Origin: Collinsella aerofaciens
GTDB taxonomy: Bacteria; Actinomycetota; Coriobacteriia; Coriobacteriales; Coriobacteriaceae
Direction: 5' to 3'
DNA: 64,000 bases
Assembly: GCF_009876115.1 (NCBI RefSeq)
Contig: NZ_WWSY01000006.1
Location: 71,698 to 135,697, forward strand
The notes under the pieces are model-generated. The model had not been told where the DNA came from. It saw only the letters and a list, made by a program, of their open reading frames with translations, and did not search any database. How positions within the stretch are numbered: the first letter of the stretch is position 1; each line of letters begins with the position of its first letter. Positions 43,611-52,220 of this stretch are shown piece after piece. The position numbers and the translations under genes are program-made.

Positions 43611-44594
43611 ATGTCGCGCAAGTCCGCCTACAAGCAAGTACTTTCCATCGGCGCCGCCGTGGTGCTGGGGTTTGCGCTGTTCACAGGGTCGCTCGACGGA
43701 GCGCCCAAGTTGTTGTCGCCGCAAAGTGATGAACAGGCGGCAGCTCTGGCCGAAAAACAAAACGAAAGTCCCAGCCGCACCGACGACGAGGCGGACCTGG
43801 TCGATCGGCTCGAATCAGGAACGGCGAGCTCCCCGGACCCTCAAAACAGCCAGGACTCTGGCGATGGCTCCGATTCCGCCACAACCGACACCGGCGACGG
43901 CGCTTCCGCGGACAGCGCCGCCACCCCCATCGACGAGGTCGAAAACCCCGACCTCAACCGCGCCCGCGGTGTTTATCTCAGCAGCATTCCCGACTACGCC
44001 GGCAACCCCTACGTTGCCCTGCGCGCCGACAGCACGCACCCGCTCGGCACACCATCATTCACGCTCGATGAATACGAGCGCGCTACAGAAGAGGGTTGCT
44101 TTAAGAAGTTCTCCAAGCTTGACAGCCTGGGCCGCACCCGCAAAGCGCTCGCCTGCGTGGGCCCCGAATCACTCGGTCAAGGCGAGCGCGGCGATATCTC
44201 GCGTATCCATCCCGCTGGATGGCGCCAGCAGCGCTACGACTTTATTCCGGGCCAGAGCCTCTACAACCGCTGCCATCTCATCGCCTGGTCGCTCTGCGGC
44301 GAAAACGCCAACCGCAAGAATCTCCTCACCGGCACGCGTTATCTCAACGAGACAGGCATGCTGCCGTTTGAGGAGCAGATTCTCGGCTACATCCGCGAGA
44401 CGGGCAACCACGTGCTCTATCGCGTCACACCCATGTATAACGAAGAGGAACTTGTCTGCCGCGGCGTGCGCCTTGAGGCGCAATCGGTCGAGGACCACGG
44501 CAAGACCCTCTGCTTCCACGTGTACTGCTACAACCTGCAGCCGCACGTGCAGATCGACTACGCCACCGGCCGCAACCAGGCATCCGGAGACTAG
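43611..44594 (+). CDS. Secreted DNA/RNA non-specific endonuclease
   Basis: A 327-residue exported nuclease of the beta-beta-alpha-metal type. A signal peptide or membrane anchor (about residues 5-27: YKQVLSIGAAVVLGFALFTG) is followed by a low-complexity acidic Ser/Asp linker to about 115. The nuclease domain has QSLYNRCHLIAWSLCGENANRKNL, with His as general base in an NRCH site in place of the common DRGH, and ETGMLPFEEQI. This variant resembles EndA and streptodornase-type DNases (NRxH). Roles could be DNA uptake, nutrition or escape from host DNA nets. AGGAG precedes the ATG. It is monocistronic, with a terminator at 44654. Confidence 0.9.
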   Translation: MSRKSAYKQVLSIGAAVVLGFALFTGSLDGAPKLLSPQSDEQAAALAEKQNESPSRTDDEADLVDRLESGTASSPDPQNSQDSGDGSDSATTDTGDGASADSAATPIDEVENPDLNRARGVYLSSIPDYAGNPYVALRADSTHPLGTPSFTLDEYERATEEGCFKKFSKLDSLGRTRKALACVGPESLGQGERGDISRIHPAGWRQQRYDFIPGQSLYNRCHLIAWSLCGENANRKNLLTGTRYLNETGMLPFEEQILGYIRETGNHVLYRVTPMYNEEELVCRGVRLEAQSVEDHGKTLCFHVYCYNLQPHVQIDYATGRNQASGD

Positions 44595-44653
44595 TGCCGA
44601 CCGCACCGCCCGTAACCCAAAAATGATTCGTTTTCCTCCGTCCCCATGGGATC

Positions 44654-44690
44654 AAAAAAGGCCGCCCTGGATTACCCAGGGCGGCCTTTT
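44654..44690. terminator. Bidirectional terminator between convergent genes
   Basis: AAAAAAGGCCGCCCTGG pairs with CCAGGGCGGCCTTTT. It serves the nuclease gene and the EF-G-like gene. Confidence 0.9.
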
Positions 44691-44723
44691 CGTCAGCGTC
44701 CACATTGCAGGCAAAACCACACG

Positions 44724-46799
44724 CTACTTGGCGCGGCCCTCCTCATAGCGCTCGACCAGCTTGGCCTGAACATCGTAGGGAACCTGCTCGTAGCCAGCGG
44801 GCTTCATGGTAAAGTCACCCGTGCCGCGCGTGATAGAGCGCAGGCGCGTCGAATAATCCGTCAGCTCTGCCAGCGGCGCCTGGGCAATGACCACGGTGTC
44901 GCCGCGCTCATCGGTCTCCATACCCGTCACGCGACCGCGCGATGCCGAGATGTCGCCCATCACAGCGCCGGCGTAGCTTTCGGGAATAGTCACCGTGATT
45001 TCCTCGATGGGCTCCAGCACCACCGGGTCGGCATCGGCGCACGCCTTGCGCAGGCCGATGCGAGCCGCCGCGCGGAACGCCATCTCGTTGGAGTCGACGC
45101 TGTGATACGAGCCGTCGTACACAGCCACGCGAATGCCCGTGAGCGGGTAGCCGGCAATGATGCCGTCCTTCATGGTCTCCTGGACACCCTTGTCCACGGC
45201 GGGGATGAGCGAGCGCGGGATGCGGCCACCCACGACCTCGTCTACAAACTCATAGCCATCGCTCGTGCCGTCGGGCCCAATGAGCGGCTCAACGCGCAGC
45301 CAGCAGTCGCCATACTGACCGGCACCGCCAGTCTGTTTCTTGTGGCGGCCCTGCGCGCTTGCCGTACGGCGAATGGTCTCGCGATACGGAATGCGGATCG
45401 GCACGCTCTTGGCCACGACCTTGGTGCGATCCTCCAAACGGTTGAGCAGCACCGAAACCTGCGCCTCACCAACGGCGGAGATAATGGTCTGGCCCGTCTC
45501 CTCGTCACGATCGATGCTCATGGTCGGATCGGCCTTGCAGGCCTTCTCGATAAACGTGTAGAGCTTCTCTTCGTCGCCGCGATTCTCAGCCTCGATGGCG
45601 ATGCGGTACTGCGAGTTGGGGAACTTAAACGCCGCAGCCTCGACCTTGCCGGTAATCGAGAGCGTATCGCCCGTCTCGGCCGCCAGCTTGGGTGCCACGA
45701 TAATGTCGCCGGCATAGGCGTGACCGACCTCGGTCATGTCGCGGCCGCACATCACATACAGGTGAGCCAGACGGTCGCCCTTGCGCGTGCGCGCGTTGAC
45801 CAGCTCAAGGCCCGGCTCAAGCGTACCCGTCAGCACCTTAATAAAGCTGATGCGACCCTGCTGCGGATCGGCCAGGGTCTTAAACACAAACGCCACCGGA
45901 CGATCATCGTCGCTTGAAATCTTGAGCGAATCGCCGTCGATAAGCGGCATCTCGCCGTAGTCGGTCGGCGCCGGGAAGTATGTGGCGATGTCGTCCATCA
46001 GCGAGTTGACGCCCTGCTCCTTAATGCAATCGCCCGCAAAGACCGGCACAAAGATGCGCTCGGCGATCGCCTTCGACAGCAGGCCTTCAAGCTCCTCCTG
46101 CGTCAGCGTCTCCTCGCCTTCCAAGTACTTCATCATCAGTTCATCGTCAGCCTCGGCCACCAGCTCGCACAGATGGTCATGGGCTTCCTCGGCCTGGGCA
46201 CGATACTCCTCGGGAATCTCCGACTCAACGGCTTCGGTGCCGTTGCAATGGCGCGCCTTCATGCGCACCAGGTCGATGATGCCGTCAAAGTCCTCGCCCT
46301 CGCCCCAGGGAAGGGTCACGGCGCCCAGGCGCGTGCCAAAGCGCTCTTGCAGCAGGTCCATCGTGGTCGCAAAGCTGGCCTCGGAGCGCGACAGGCGGTT
46401 TACGAACACCGCACGCGCCAGTCGCAGGTCCTCGGCGGCATACCAGAGCTTAACCGTCGTAGGCTGCGGGCCGGCCTCGGCGTCGACCACAAACAGAGCC
46501 GTCTCGCAGACGCTCATCGCGGCAAAGGCGTCGCCGATAAAATCGGGGTAGCACGGGGCATCGAGCACATTGATGCGCGCGCCCTTCCAGTCGATCGGCG
46601 CGATGGTCGTCGAGATGGAAAATGCACGCTTGACCTCTTCGGGGTCATAGTCGAGCGTGGGCTTGGTGCCGTCGTGGCCGCCCAGGCGGGCGGTCTTGCC
46701 GGAAAGGTGGAGCATGGCCTCGGCGAGTGAAGTCTTGCCCACCCCGCCTTGGCCTACGAGCACCACGTTCCTTACGTTACCGGTCTTGGGAGCACCCAT
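44724..46799 (-). CDS. Elongation factor G-like GTPase (EF-G2 type) with altered G motifs
   Basis: A 691-residue homologue of EF-G with all five domains. The G1 loop is VGQGGVGKTSL rather than GHIDAGKTT. G3 reads DAPCYPDF in place of DTPGHVDF, so the catalytic His is not conserved, and G4 reads NRLSRSEAS in place of NKMDR. Domains II-V follow, including the RASAQ-like TASAQGRHKKQTGGAGQYGD loop (domain IV) and VMGDISASRGRV. This class ('EF-G-like', FusA2) is common in Actinomycetota and its role is unclear; standard fusA is expected elsewhere. ATG 46799 follows AAGGAGG. It is monocistronic. Confidence 0.93.
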   Translation of the reverse strand: MGAPKTGNVRNVVLVGQGGVGKTSLAEAMLHLSGKTARLGGHDGTKPTLDYDPEEVKRAFSISTTIAPIDWKGARINVLDAPCYPDFIGDAFAAMSVCETALFVVDAEAGPQPTTVKLWYAAEDLRLARAVFVNRLSRSEASFATTMDLLQERFGTRLGAVTLPWGEGEDFDGIIDLVRMKARHCNGTEAVESEIPEEYRAQAEEAHDHLCELVAEADDELMMKYLEGEETLTQEELEGLLSKAIAERIFVPVFAGDCIKEQGVNSLMDDIATYFPAPTDYGEMPLIDGDSLKISSDDDRPVAFVFKTLADPQQGRISFIKVLTGTLEPGLELVNARTRKGDRLAHLYVMCGRDMTEVGHAYAGDIIVAPKLAAETGDTLSITGKVEAAAFKFPNSQYRIAIEAENRGDEEKLYTFIEKACKADPTMSIDRDEETGQTIISAVGEAQVSVLLNRLEDRTKVVAKSVPIRIPYRETIRRTASAQGRHKKQTGGAGQYGDCWLRVEPLIGPDGTSDGYEFVDEVVGGRIPRSLIPAVDKGVQETMKDGIIAGYPLTGIRVAVYDGSYHSVDSNEMAFRAAARIGLRKACADADPVVLEPIEEITVTIPESYAGAVMGDISASRGRVTGMETDERGDTVVIAQAPLAELTDYSTRLRSITRGTGDFTMKPAGYEQVPYDVQAKLVERYEEGRAK

Positions 46800-47041
46800 G
46801 ATGACCTCCTTGCAGGGCCGCGCGCAATGCGCGACGCCAACGGGGAGAGTTCGCGGTCGGTGCCATCCCGGGAGCAGCATGGTCGGCAGCCGAGCCGACT
46901 CACCCTCCAAATGTCCTATGCCACCACCCTACCCTCACGGGCGGCTGTCCATGCATACCTTTCGGCGCACGTATGAATACAGGCGGCGAGAGGACAGAGC
47001 AAGTATGCCAGGTGATTATTAAACCCCATCGATACAAATAA

Positions 47042-47075
47042 AAGCCGCCGCAGTCCATAAGACCCGCGGCGGCTT
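47042..47075 (-). terminator. Terminator of the amino-acid ABC operon
   Basis: AAGCCGCCGC pairs with GCGGCGGCTT; TTTTATTTG follows on the minus strand. Confidence 0.8.
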
Positions 47076-47096
47076 CTTCTCAATACATAGCTGAGC

Positions 47097-47861
47097 TTAG
47101 CCCTCGATACGACTCAAGAACTCACGGGTACGTTGCTCACGCGGATGATCGATAACCTGCTCGGCCGGGCCCTCCTCGACAATGCGGCCTCCGTCCATAA
47201 AGACCACGCGATCGGCAACATCGCGCGCAAACTGCATCGCATGGGTCACGATCACCATCGTCATATTCTGCGCCGCCAGGTCTTTAATGACACGCAGCAC
47301 CTCGGCCGTTAGCTCGGGATCGAGCGCCGAGGTCGGCTCGTCAAAGAATAAGATTTCCGGATCGAGCGCCAGGGCGCGGGCGATACTCACACGCTGTTGC
47401 TGACCGCCCGAAAGCTCACACGGCACCTTGTTCTCGTTGCCCGTCAGCCCCATTTGTGCAATCAGCTCGTGAGCGCGGGCTTCCGCCTGCTCGCGCGGAC
47501 GCTTAAGCACGCGAATCGGCGCATCGGTGATGTTTTTCATCACCGTATAGTGCGGGAACAGGTTGTAATTTTGGAACACCAGGCCGAATCGCGAGCGCGC
47601 CTGCTTGGGCACATCGCCCTTCGCATAGACCGCGCCCGAACCCGCATCCGTCGCAACGGCAAGGTCGCCAAACGAGAGCGAGCCTCCGTCGAGTGACTCG
47701 AGCAGCGTGGCACACCGCAGCAGCGTGGACTTGCCGCCACCCGAAGGCCCGATAATCGCCACGACCTCGCCACGCTTCACCTCAAGCGAGATATCCTTGA
47801 GCACCTCATTGCCGCCAAACGCCTTACGCGCGTTCGATATATTCATTACCGAATTAATCAT
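47097..47861 (-). CDS. Amino acid ABC transporter ATP-binding protein
   Basis: A 254-residue ATPase of the polar amino acid uptake family (GlnQ/HisP). IIGPSGGGKSTLLRC is Walker A, LSGGQQQRVSIARAL the signature, EILFFDEPTSALDPE Walker B and VIVTHAMQFARDVADRVVFMDGG the switch region. It energises the permease encoded immediately upstream, and possibly the orphan permease at 32352-32999. An 8-bp overlap with the permease gene implies translational coupling. The start at ATG 47861 is most likely. Confidence 0.96.
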   Translation of the reverse strand: MINSVMNISNARKAFGGNEVLKDISLEVKRGEVVAIIGPSGGGKSTLLRCATLLESLDGGSLSFGDLAVATDAGSGAVYAKGDVPKQARSRFGLVFQNYNLFPHYTVMKNITDAPIRVLKRPREQAEARAHELIAQMGLTGNENKVPCELSGGQQQRVSIARALALDPEILFFDEPTSALDPELTAEVLRVIKDLAAQNMTMVIVTHAMQFARDVADRVVFMDGGRIVEEGPAEQVIDHPREQRTREFLSRIEG

Positions 47862-48507
47862 GGTAGTAATCCAATTTTTTCTCGGCGGCGCCCAGCAGCA
47901 TCTCGACGACGAAATTAAAGACCCAGTAAATCAGCGCCGCGATCGCAAACGGCACCATGCTCACCTGCGAGGCGACCAGCGCCTTGGCCGTCGAGAACAT
48001 CTCACCCACGCCAATGGCAAACGCCAGCGACGTGTCCTTGACCAGCGTGATGATCTCGTTGCCCATCGCCGGCAGAATACGCTTGGCGACCTGCGGCATC
48101 ACGATATACAGAAACGTCTGCACGCGCGAATAGCCCAGCACCTCGGCAGCCTCGTATTGACCGCGCGGAATGGACTGCAAGCCCGAGCGATAGATCTCGG
48201 CAAAGTAACCGGCGTAGTTGATGATGAACGCCACGACGCACGCCGTCCACTTGGAATCGGGCGTGAGCGAAATGCCAAACACGTAGTACGGGGCAAAGTA
48301 GATGGCAAACATCTGCAGCATGAGCGGCGTACCGCGCATGACCGAAATGTAGATGCGCGCAATCCAGCGAAGCGGCGCGATTTTGCTCATGCGCATAAAC
48401 GCCACGGGGATTCCCAGCGGAATCGACCCCAGCAGTGTCAGCACAAACAACTGCAAACTGACCAAGAATCCCTGGCCAAGCATCTGCATCATGACCTGAA
48501 TAGACAT
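47854..48507 (-). CDS. Amino acid ABC transporter permease
   Basis: A 217-residue permease of the HisM family. About five hydrophobic helices are present. SVMRGTPLMLQMFAIYF and the ATPase-docking loop GLQSIPRGQYEAAEVLGYSRV (about 110-130) are diagnostic. Its ATG shares a base with the stop of the SBP gene (TAATG), so it is coupled. The transporter is complete: binding protein, permease and ATPase, in that order. A single permease gene implies a homodimer. Confidence 0.95.
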   Translation of the reverse strand: MSIQVMMQMLGQGFLVSLQLFVLTLLGSIPLGIPVAFMRMSKIAPLRWIARIYISVMRGTPLMLQMFAIYFAPYYVFGISLTPDSKWTACVVAFIINYAGYFAEIYRSGLQSIPRGQYEAAEVLGYSRVQTFLYIVMPQVAKRILPAMGNEIITLVKDTSLAFAIGVGEMFSTAKALVASQVSMVPFAIAALIYWVFNFVVEMLLGAAEKKLDYYHD

Positions 48508-49367
48508 TACTTGAGCACCCAATTATCGAAAGATAGACCATAGCTTGAATACTTGTCGCAGAGATCCTTAACCGTACCGTAATCGTAGAGTGCCTTGAGC
48601 GACTCGGTCACGGCGTCGGCCGACTTGGTGTCGCCCTTCTTAAAGCCGACGGCGTAGTGCTCGCTGGACAGCGGCTCATCAAGCTGCGTATAAGCATCGG
48701 GCTTGGCGGCAAGCTGATACTGGGCAATCGAAAGGTCGCAAGCCACGGCATCGACCGCGCCGCTCTCGAGCTGCATAAACGCCGTGTTGTACTCACCGAT
48801 GGTGTCGAGCGTGGCAAACGTCGCCGCCAGATCCTTCTGGTCACCCTCAAGCACATCCTGCGCAGCGGAATCGGTCTGGGTAATCACGGTCTTGCCGGCA
48901 AGATCGTCCCAGCTCTTGATGCCTGCATCCTTCTTTACCACCAGCACCTGCTCGTTGAGCATGTACGGCTCGGAGAACGTGTAGTCGTCCTCACGGCCCT
49001 CCATGGTAAAGCCATTCCAGATGCAGTTGATGGCGCCCGAGTTAAGCAGCGTATCCTTGGCATCCCAGTCGATGGCCTCGTATTTGACCTCCCAGCCCTG
49101 CTTATCGGCAACAGCCTTGGCCAGATCGAGATCAAAGCCGGTGTACTCGCCATCGTCGCCCACAAAGCCGTACGGAGGATAGGACTTATCAAAGCCCACC
49201 ACGAGCTTCTTGGACTCCGCAGCGCCCTTCACATCCTTGGCCGCGGCAGAGCCAGCAGCGGAGCCCTTGCCGGCACCACCGCCGCAACCGACAAGACCAA
49301 GGCCAAGCACCGTAGCGAGCGAGCCGGCTAGACCAACAAACTGACGACGAGACATATCGGTGTTCAT
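48507..49367 (-). CDS. Amino acid ABC transporter substrate-binding lipoprotein
   Basis: A 286-residue SBP family 3 protein. MSRRQFVGLAGSLATVLGLG followed by LVGC combines a twin-arginine-like signal with a lipobox (Cys near residue 28), so Tat export and lipid anchoring are likely. The ligand domain begins KKLVVGFDKSYPPYGFVGDD and continues YTGFDLDLAKAVAD, and WDDLAGKTVITQTDSAAQ is a typical second-lobe motif. AAGGGGGG precedes ATG 49367. It lacks sequence clues to one ligand, though polar amino acids are usual. First gene of the operon. Confidence 0.94.
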   Translation of the reverse strand: MNTDMSRRQFVGLAGSLATVLGLGLVGCGGGAGKGSAAGSAAAKDVKGAAESKKLVVGFDKSYPPYGFVGDDGEYTGFDLDLAKAVADKQGWEVKYEAIDWDAKDTLLNSGAINCIWNGFTMEGREDDYTFSEPYMLNEQVLVVKKDAGIKSWDDLAGKTVITQTDSAAQDVLEGDQKDLAATFATLDTIGEYNTAFMQLESGAVDAVACDLSIAQYQLAAKPDAYTQLDEPLSSEHYAVGFKKGDTKSADAVTESLKALYDYGTVKDLCDKYSSYGLSFDNWVLK

Positions 49368-49458
49368 GGTATCCCCCCTTGATGGCACTTTAGTTAAGTA
49401 AAGTGAGTCGTGTAACGTCCAGAATCATACACTTTAGTGAGATGGAGTACAAGGGAGG

Positions 49459-49599
49459 GTTTGCCCGCCGGGTGCCGGGGCAGGGGTTAAGTTTGCTGCT
49501 CTACAGTCCTGCTCGCGACGGAGAGCACATTAAGTGCTCTCCTGTTCGTGCGGAACTCGCGACAAACTTAACCCCTGCCCCGGCACCCGGCGGGCAAAC
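49459..49599. repeat. Nested long palindrome: 37-bp perfect arms with hairpin core
   Basis: The arms 49459-49495 and 49563-49599 are perfect reverse complements (from GTTTGCCCGCCGGG to TTAAGTTTG). The core has CTGCTCTACAGTCCTGC, an inner hairpin GGAGAGCAC-ATTA-AGTGCTCTCC (approx. 49519-49541) and CGTGCGGAACTCGCG. The core matches 7698-7766, but the hairpin stem carries compensated changes (GGCCAC there, GAGAGCAC here) and the outer arms are unrelated. It lies between divergent genes in 49368-49706, where I see no gene. Confidence 0.9.
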
Positions 49600-49661
49600 G
49601 TCGTTGGGTTTATCACTGACATGAAGTGGGCGCTTGCATATCGTCCGCTAGCTTGGCACGA

Positions 49662-49667
49662 TACAAT
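49662..49667 (+). promoter_or_regulatory. -10 box of the RlmD-type gene
   Basis: TACAAT lies 39 bases before the start codon. No strong -35 box is visible at standard spacing. Confidence 0.4.
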
Positions 49668-49706
49668 GCTTTCAGATTTCAATTTGTAAATTAGTGGGGT
49701 TAATTC

Positions 49707-51155
49707 ATGGCAGAATCTCGTGCGGAGCGTAAGGCTCGTCGTGCTTTGATCGAGGCGGCTGAGGGGTCGGGGGAGAAAAAATCTTCTAAGAAATCCAAGT
49801 CGTCTCTGAATGCGAAGGGTAAGTCGGCTAAGGGCAAGGCTAAGGCCAAGCGTCCCGGCTCTCGTCGGAGCGAGGATAAGGCATCTCAGACTCGCTCCAA
49901 GCGCCCGTATAAGAATCCGGTTCCGTCTGCGCGTGAGGCTGTGGATCCCAAGTCTCCCTGTTCCATCATGAGAGCTTGTGGCGGATGCACGGCGCTCAAT
50001 CGTCCTTATAAAAAGCAGTTGGCAGCTAAGCAGGCTGCTATGGAGGAGCTTTTTGCTTCGCTTTGTGAGCGTGAGGGCATTGCTGTAGATCCTATTCGTG
50101 GCATGGGTGTCACCCTGGGCGACCCGGGCAAATATCCTGCGCCGCGCGGTTTTCGCCATAAGGCCGCCACTCCCTTTGCTCCCGGTAAGGAGGGCGCTGT
50201 CCGTTGCGGTTTCTTTGAGCGCGGCACGCACAAGATCGTTGCCGTACCCGAATGCCCCGTCGAGGCACCGGGCGCCCGTCAGATTCTCAACGGCATCGCA
50301 CGCGAAGCTGAGCGGCTGCATATTCCCGCCTTTAATGAGGACAAGCATCTTGGTTTGCTTCGCTATGCCGTCGTCCGCTGCGGTTGGCGTACCGACCAGG
50401 TCATGGTCACGCTCGTGACCGCTCAGCGCGACTTGCCGCATGCGCAGGAGTTCTTTGAGGCTGTCGCCGCACTCGATCCGCGCATCGTCACCGTCGCCCA
50501 AAACATCAACGGACGCCCCGGCAACGCCATCCTCGGCGAGGAAACCCGCATCGTGTATGGCGCCGAATGCATGCGCGACCAGCTGCTCGGCTGCGAATTC
50601 GACATCTCCCCCACCGCGTTTTATCAGACCAACCCGCAACAGACCGAGCTGCTCTATCAGCTCGCTATCGACGGCATGGATTTGCACCAGGGCGATGTGC
50701 TCATGGATGCCTACTGTGGCAGCGGTACCATCGGTCTTTGCGCAGCTAAAGATGCCCAGAACAAGGGTATCGGCATTATGCTGCTCGGCGTTGAGCGCAA
50801 CCCGGCGGGCATTGCCGACGCACGTCGCAATGCCGAGCTCAACGGCCTCACCCGCAGCGCTTGGTTTATGGCCGACGACGCCACCGACTACATCCTGGAT
50901 GCCGCCGACAACAACGAACGCGTCGACGTTCTTTCCATCGACCCGCCGCGCGCCGGCTCCACGCCCGAGTTCCTCGAAGCTGCCTGCGCACTTAAGCCGC
51001 GCCGCATCACCTATATCAGCTGCAACCCCGTGACCCAAGAGCGCGACCTGCACCAGCTCCTCGACGGAGGCTATCGCCTGCTCAAGATCACGCCAGTCGA
51101 CATGTTCCCTCACACCGACCACACCGAAACCGTAGCGGTCCTCGAACGCCGCTAA
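49707..51155 (+). CDS. 23S rRNA (uracil-5-)-methyltransferase, RlmD/TrmA family
   Basis: A 482-residue SAM-dependent methyltransferase. A lysine-rich N-terminal extension (residues 1-75, KKSSKKSKSS) precedes the iron-sulfur cysteine cluster CSIMRACGGC near 85-95 and CPVEAPG near 188. ISPTAFYQTNPQQTELLYQ and VLMDAYCGSGTIGL (SAM motif I) follow. SIDPPRAGSTPEF and ISCNPVTQERDL, with the catalytic Cys, and a C-terminal MFPHTDHTETVAVLERR complete the family signature. It makes m5U in 23S rRNA; exact position is not set by sequence. GGGG lies before ATG 49707. The first part has lower GC and simpler codon use. Confidence 0.93.
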   Translation: MAESRAERKARRALIEAAEGSGEKKSSKKSKSSLNAKGKSAKGKAKAKRPGSRRSEDKASQTRSKRPYKNPVPSAREAVDPKSPCSIMRACGGCTALNRPYKKQLAAKQAAMEELFASLCEREGIAVDPIRGMGVTLGDPGKYPAPRGFRHKAATPFAPGKEGAVRCGFFERGTHKIVAVPECPVEAPGARQILNGIAREAERLHIPAFNEDKHLGLLRYAVVRCGWRTDQVMVTLVTAQRDLPHAQEFFEAVAALDPRIVTVAQNINGRPGNAILGEETRIVYGAECMRDQLLGCEFDISPTAFYQTNPQQTELLYQLAIDGMDLHQGDVLMDAYCGSGTIGLCAAKDAQNKGIGIMLLGVERNPAGIADARRNAELNGLTRSAWFMADDATDYILDAADNNERVDVLSIDPPRAGSTPEFLEAACALKPRRITYISCNPVTQERDLHQLLDGGYRLLKITPVDMFPHTDHTETVAVLERR

Positions 51156-51183
51156 CCAACCTCAGTAGATTTTTGGGACAAGA

Positions 51184-51213
51184 AAGGGGGCGACCCGCCT
51201 GGGCCGCCCCCTT
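51184..51213 (+). terminator. Hairpin after the RlmD-type gene
   Basis: AAGGGGGCG pairs with CGCCCCCTT around a GC-rich loop. It is followed by CGCTTGGTTT, so the T-run is weak. Confidence 0.55.
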
Positions 51214-51233
51214 CGCTTGGTTTATAAACTCCG

Positions 51234-52055
51234 CTACATCCCATTGCGCAGATCGCACACGCCGGCTGCCGCCATCTCGCACAGCAGCGTCTCGCGGTCG
51301 CGCGTCACGATCAAATCCAGTGGGAAGTGAATCTCGTCGAGCATCTTGCGCGCGTGATCGAGCTTGCCAATGGCCATGCCAATGTGGGCATCGGTCGACA
51401 CGCCAATGCCCACGCCCAGCTCGGCGCAGCGCTCGGCAATCTTGCGGCATACGGCCCAATGCTCAGTGTCGACACCGTGTTCAAGACTATGGTTGTTGAT
51501 CTCGATAATCTTGTGCTTGGCCTTAGCTGCCAACAGCACCTCGTCGATATCGAACGGCACGCCCGAACGCCCCGTGTGACCCAGCATGAACACCTTGGGG
51601 TGCTCCAGGGCATTGATATACATCTCGGTCGTCTGGGCCAGCGTCGCGCCCTCAGCAATCTGCGGATTATGCACGCTCGCAACCAAATAATCCAAATTAC
51701 GCGTAACCAAATCGAACAGCGAATGCTGACGGCTGTACGAATCGCCGGCAATATCGAGCGTGACAGGAGTGTCCTCGCCAAACAGGCTTCCGTCCAGCGA
51801 AACGATATCGGCCTCGGCACCACGCAGCACCAGCACGCCGCTCCAAATGCGCGGCCAGATATCCTGGTTGATAAAGAACTGGTAACTGCGCAGGTCATTG
51901 GGGCAAGCCGTAACCATAGAGCTCAAATGGTCGGCAGATCCGAGCACCTGCAGACCACGCTCTGCCGCCCAGTACACATTCTCCTCAATGGTCGAATATG
52001 CATGCGCAGAGAACATCGTATGGGTATGAATGTCACAAGAAAGCAGGTAGGGCAT
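51234..52055 (-). CDS. PHP domain phosphatase (YcdX-like)
   Basis: A 273-residue PHP superfamily metal-dependent phosphoesterase. SCDIHTHTMFSAHAYSTIEEN holds the first HxH and the next His, GSADHLS the Asp/His pair, GAEADIV the Glu, VASVHNP and GHTGRSG further ligands, and GVSTDAHIGM the C-terminal DxH. The set of trinuclear-site ligands is complete, in the order of the YcdX family. Activity on phosphate esters is expected; the natural substrate is unknown. AAGGAGA precedes ATG 52055. A hairpin near 52159-52192 separates it from the aminotransferase gene upstream. Confidence 0.92.
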   Translation of the reverse strand: MPYLLSCDIHTHTMFSAHAYSTIEENVYWAAERGLQVLGSADHLSSMVTACPNDLRSYQFFINQDIWPRIWSGVLVLRGAEADIVSLDGSLFGEDTPVTLDIAGDSYSRQHSLFDLVTRNLDYLVASVHNPQIAEGATLAQTTEMYINALEHPKVFMLGHTGRSGVPFDIDEVLLAAKAKHKIIEINNHSLEHGVDTEHWAVCRKIAERCAELGVGIGVSTDAHIGMAIGKLDHARKMLDEIHFPLDLIVTRDRETLLCEMAAAGVCDLRNGM

Positions 52056-52220
52056 CAGGTCTCCTTATCTGGCACGGCCGTCGCTTATATTCATTGTACG
52101 CATAGCCTTCGATAGTCGTAAAACCACTCCATCCCAAAGACACAACGTCCATGACAACGGGGTCCGGCTTAACACCAAACCCCGTTTCACGTAAAACATT
52201 GTAGGCAGAGCGCTTTACTT

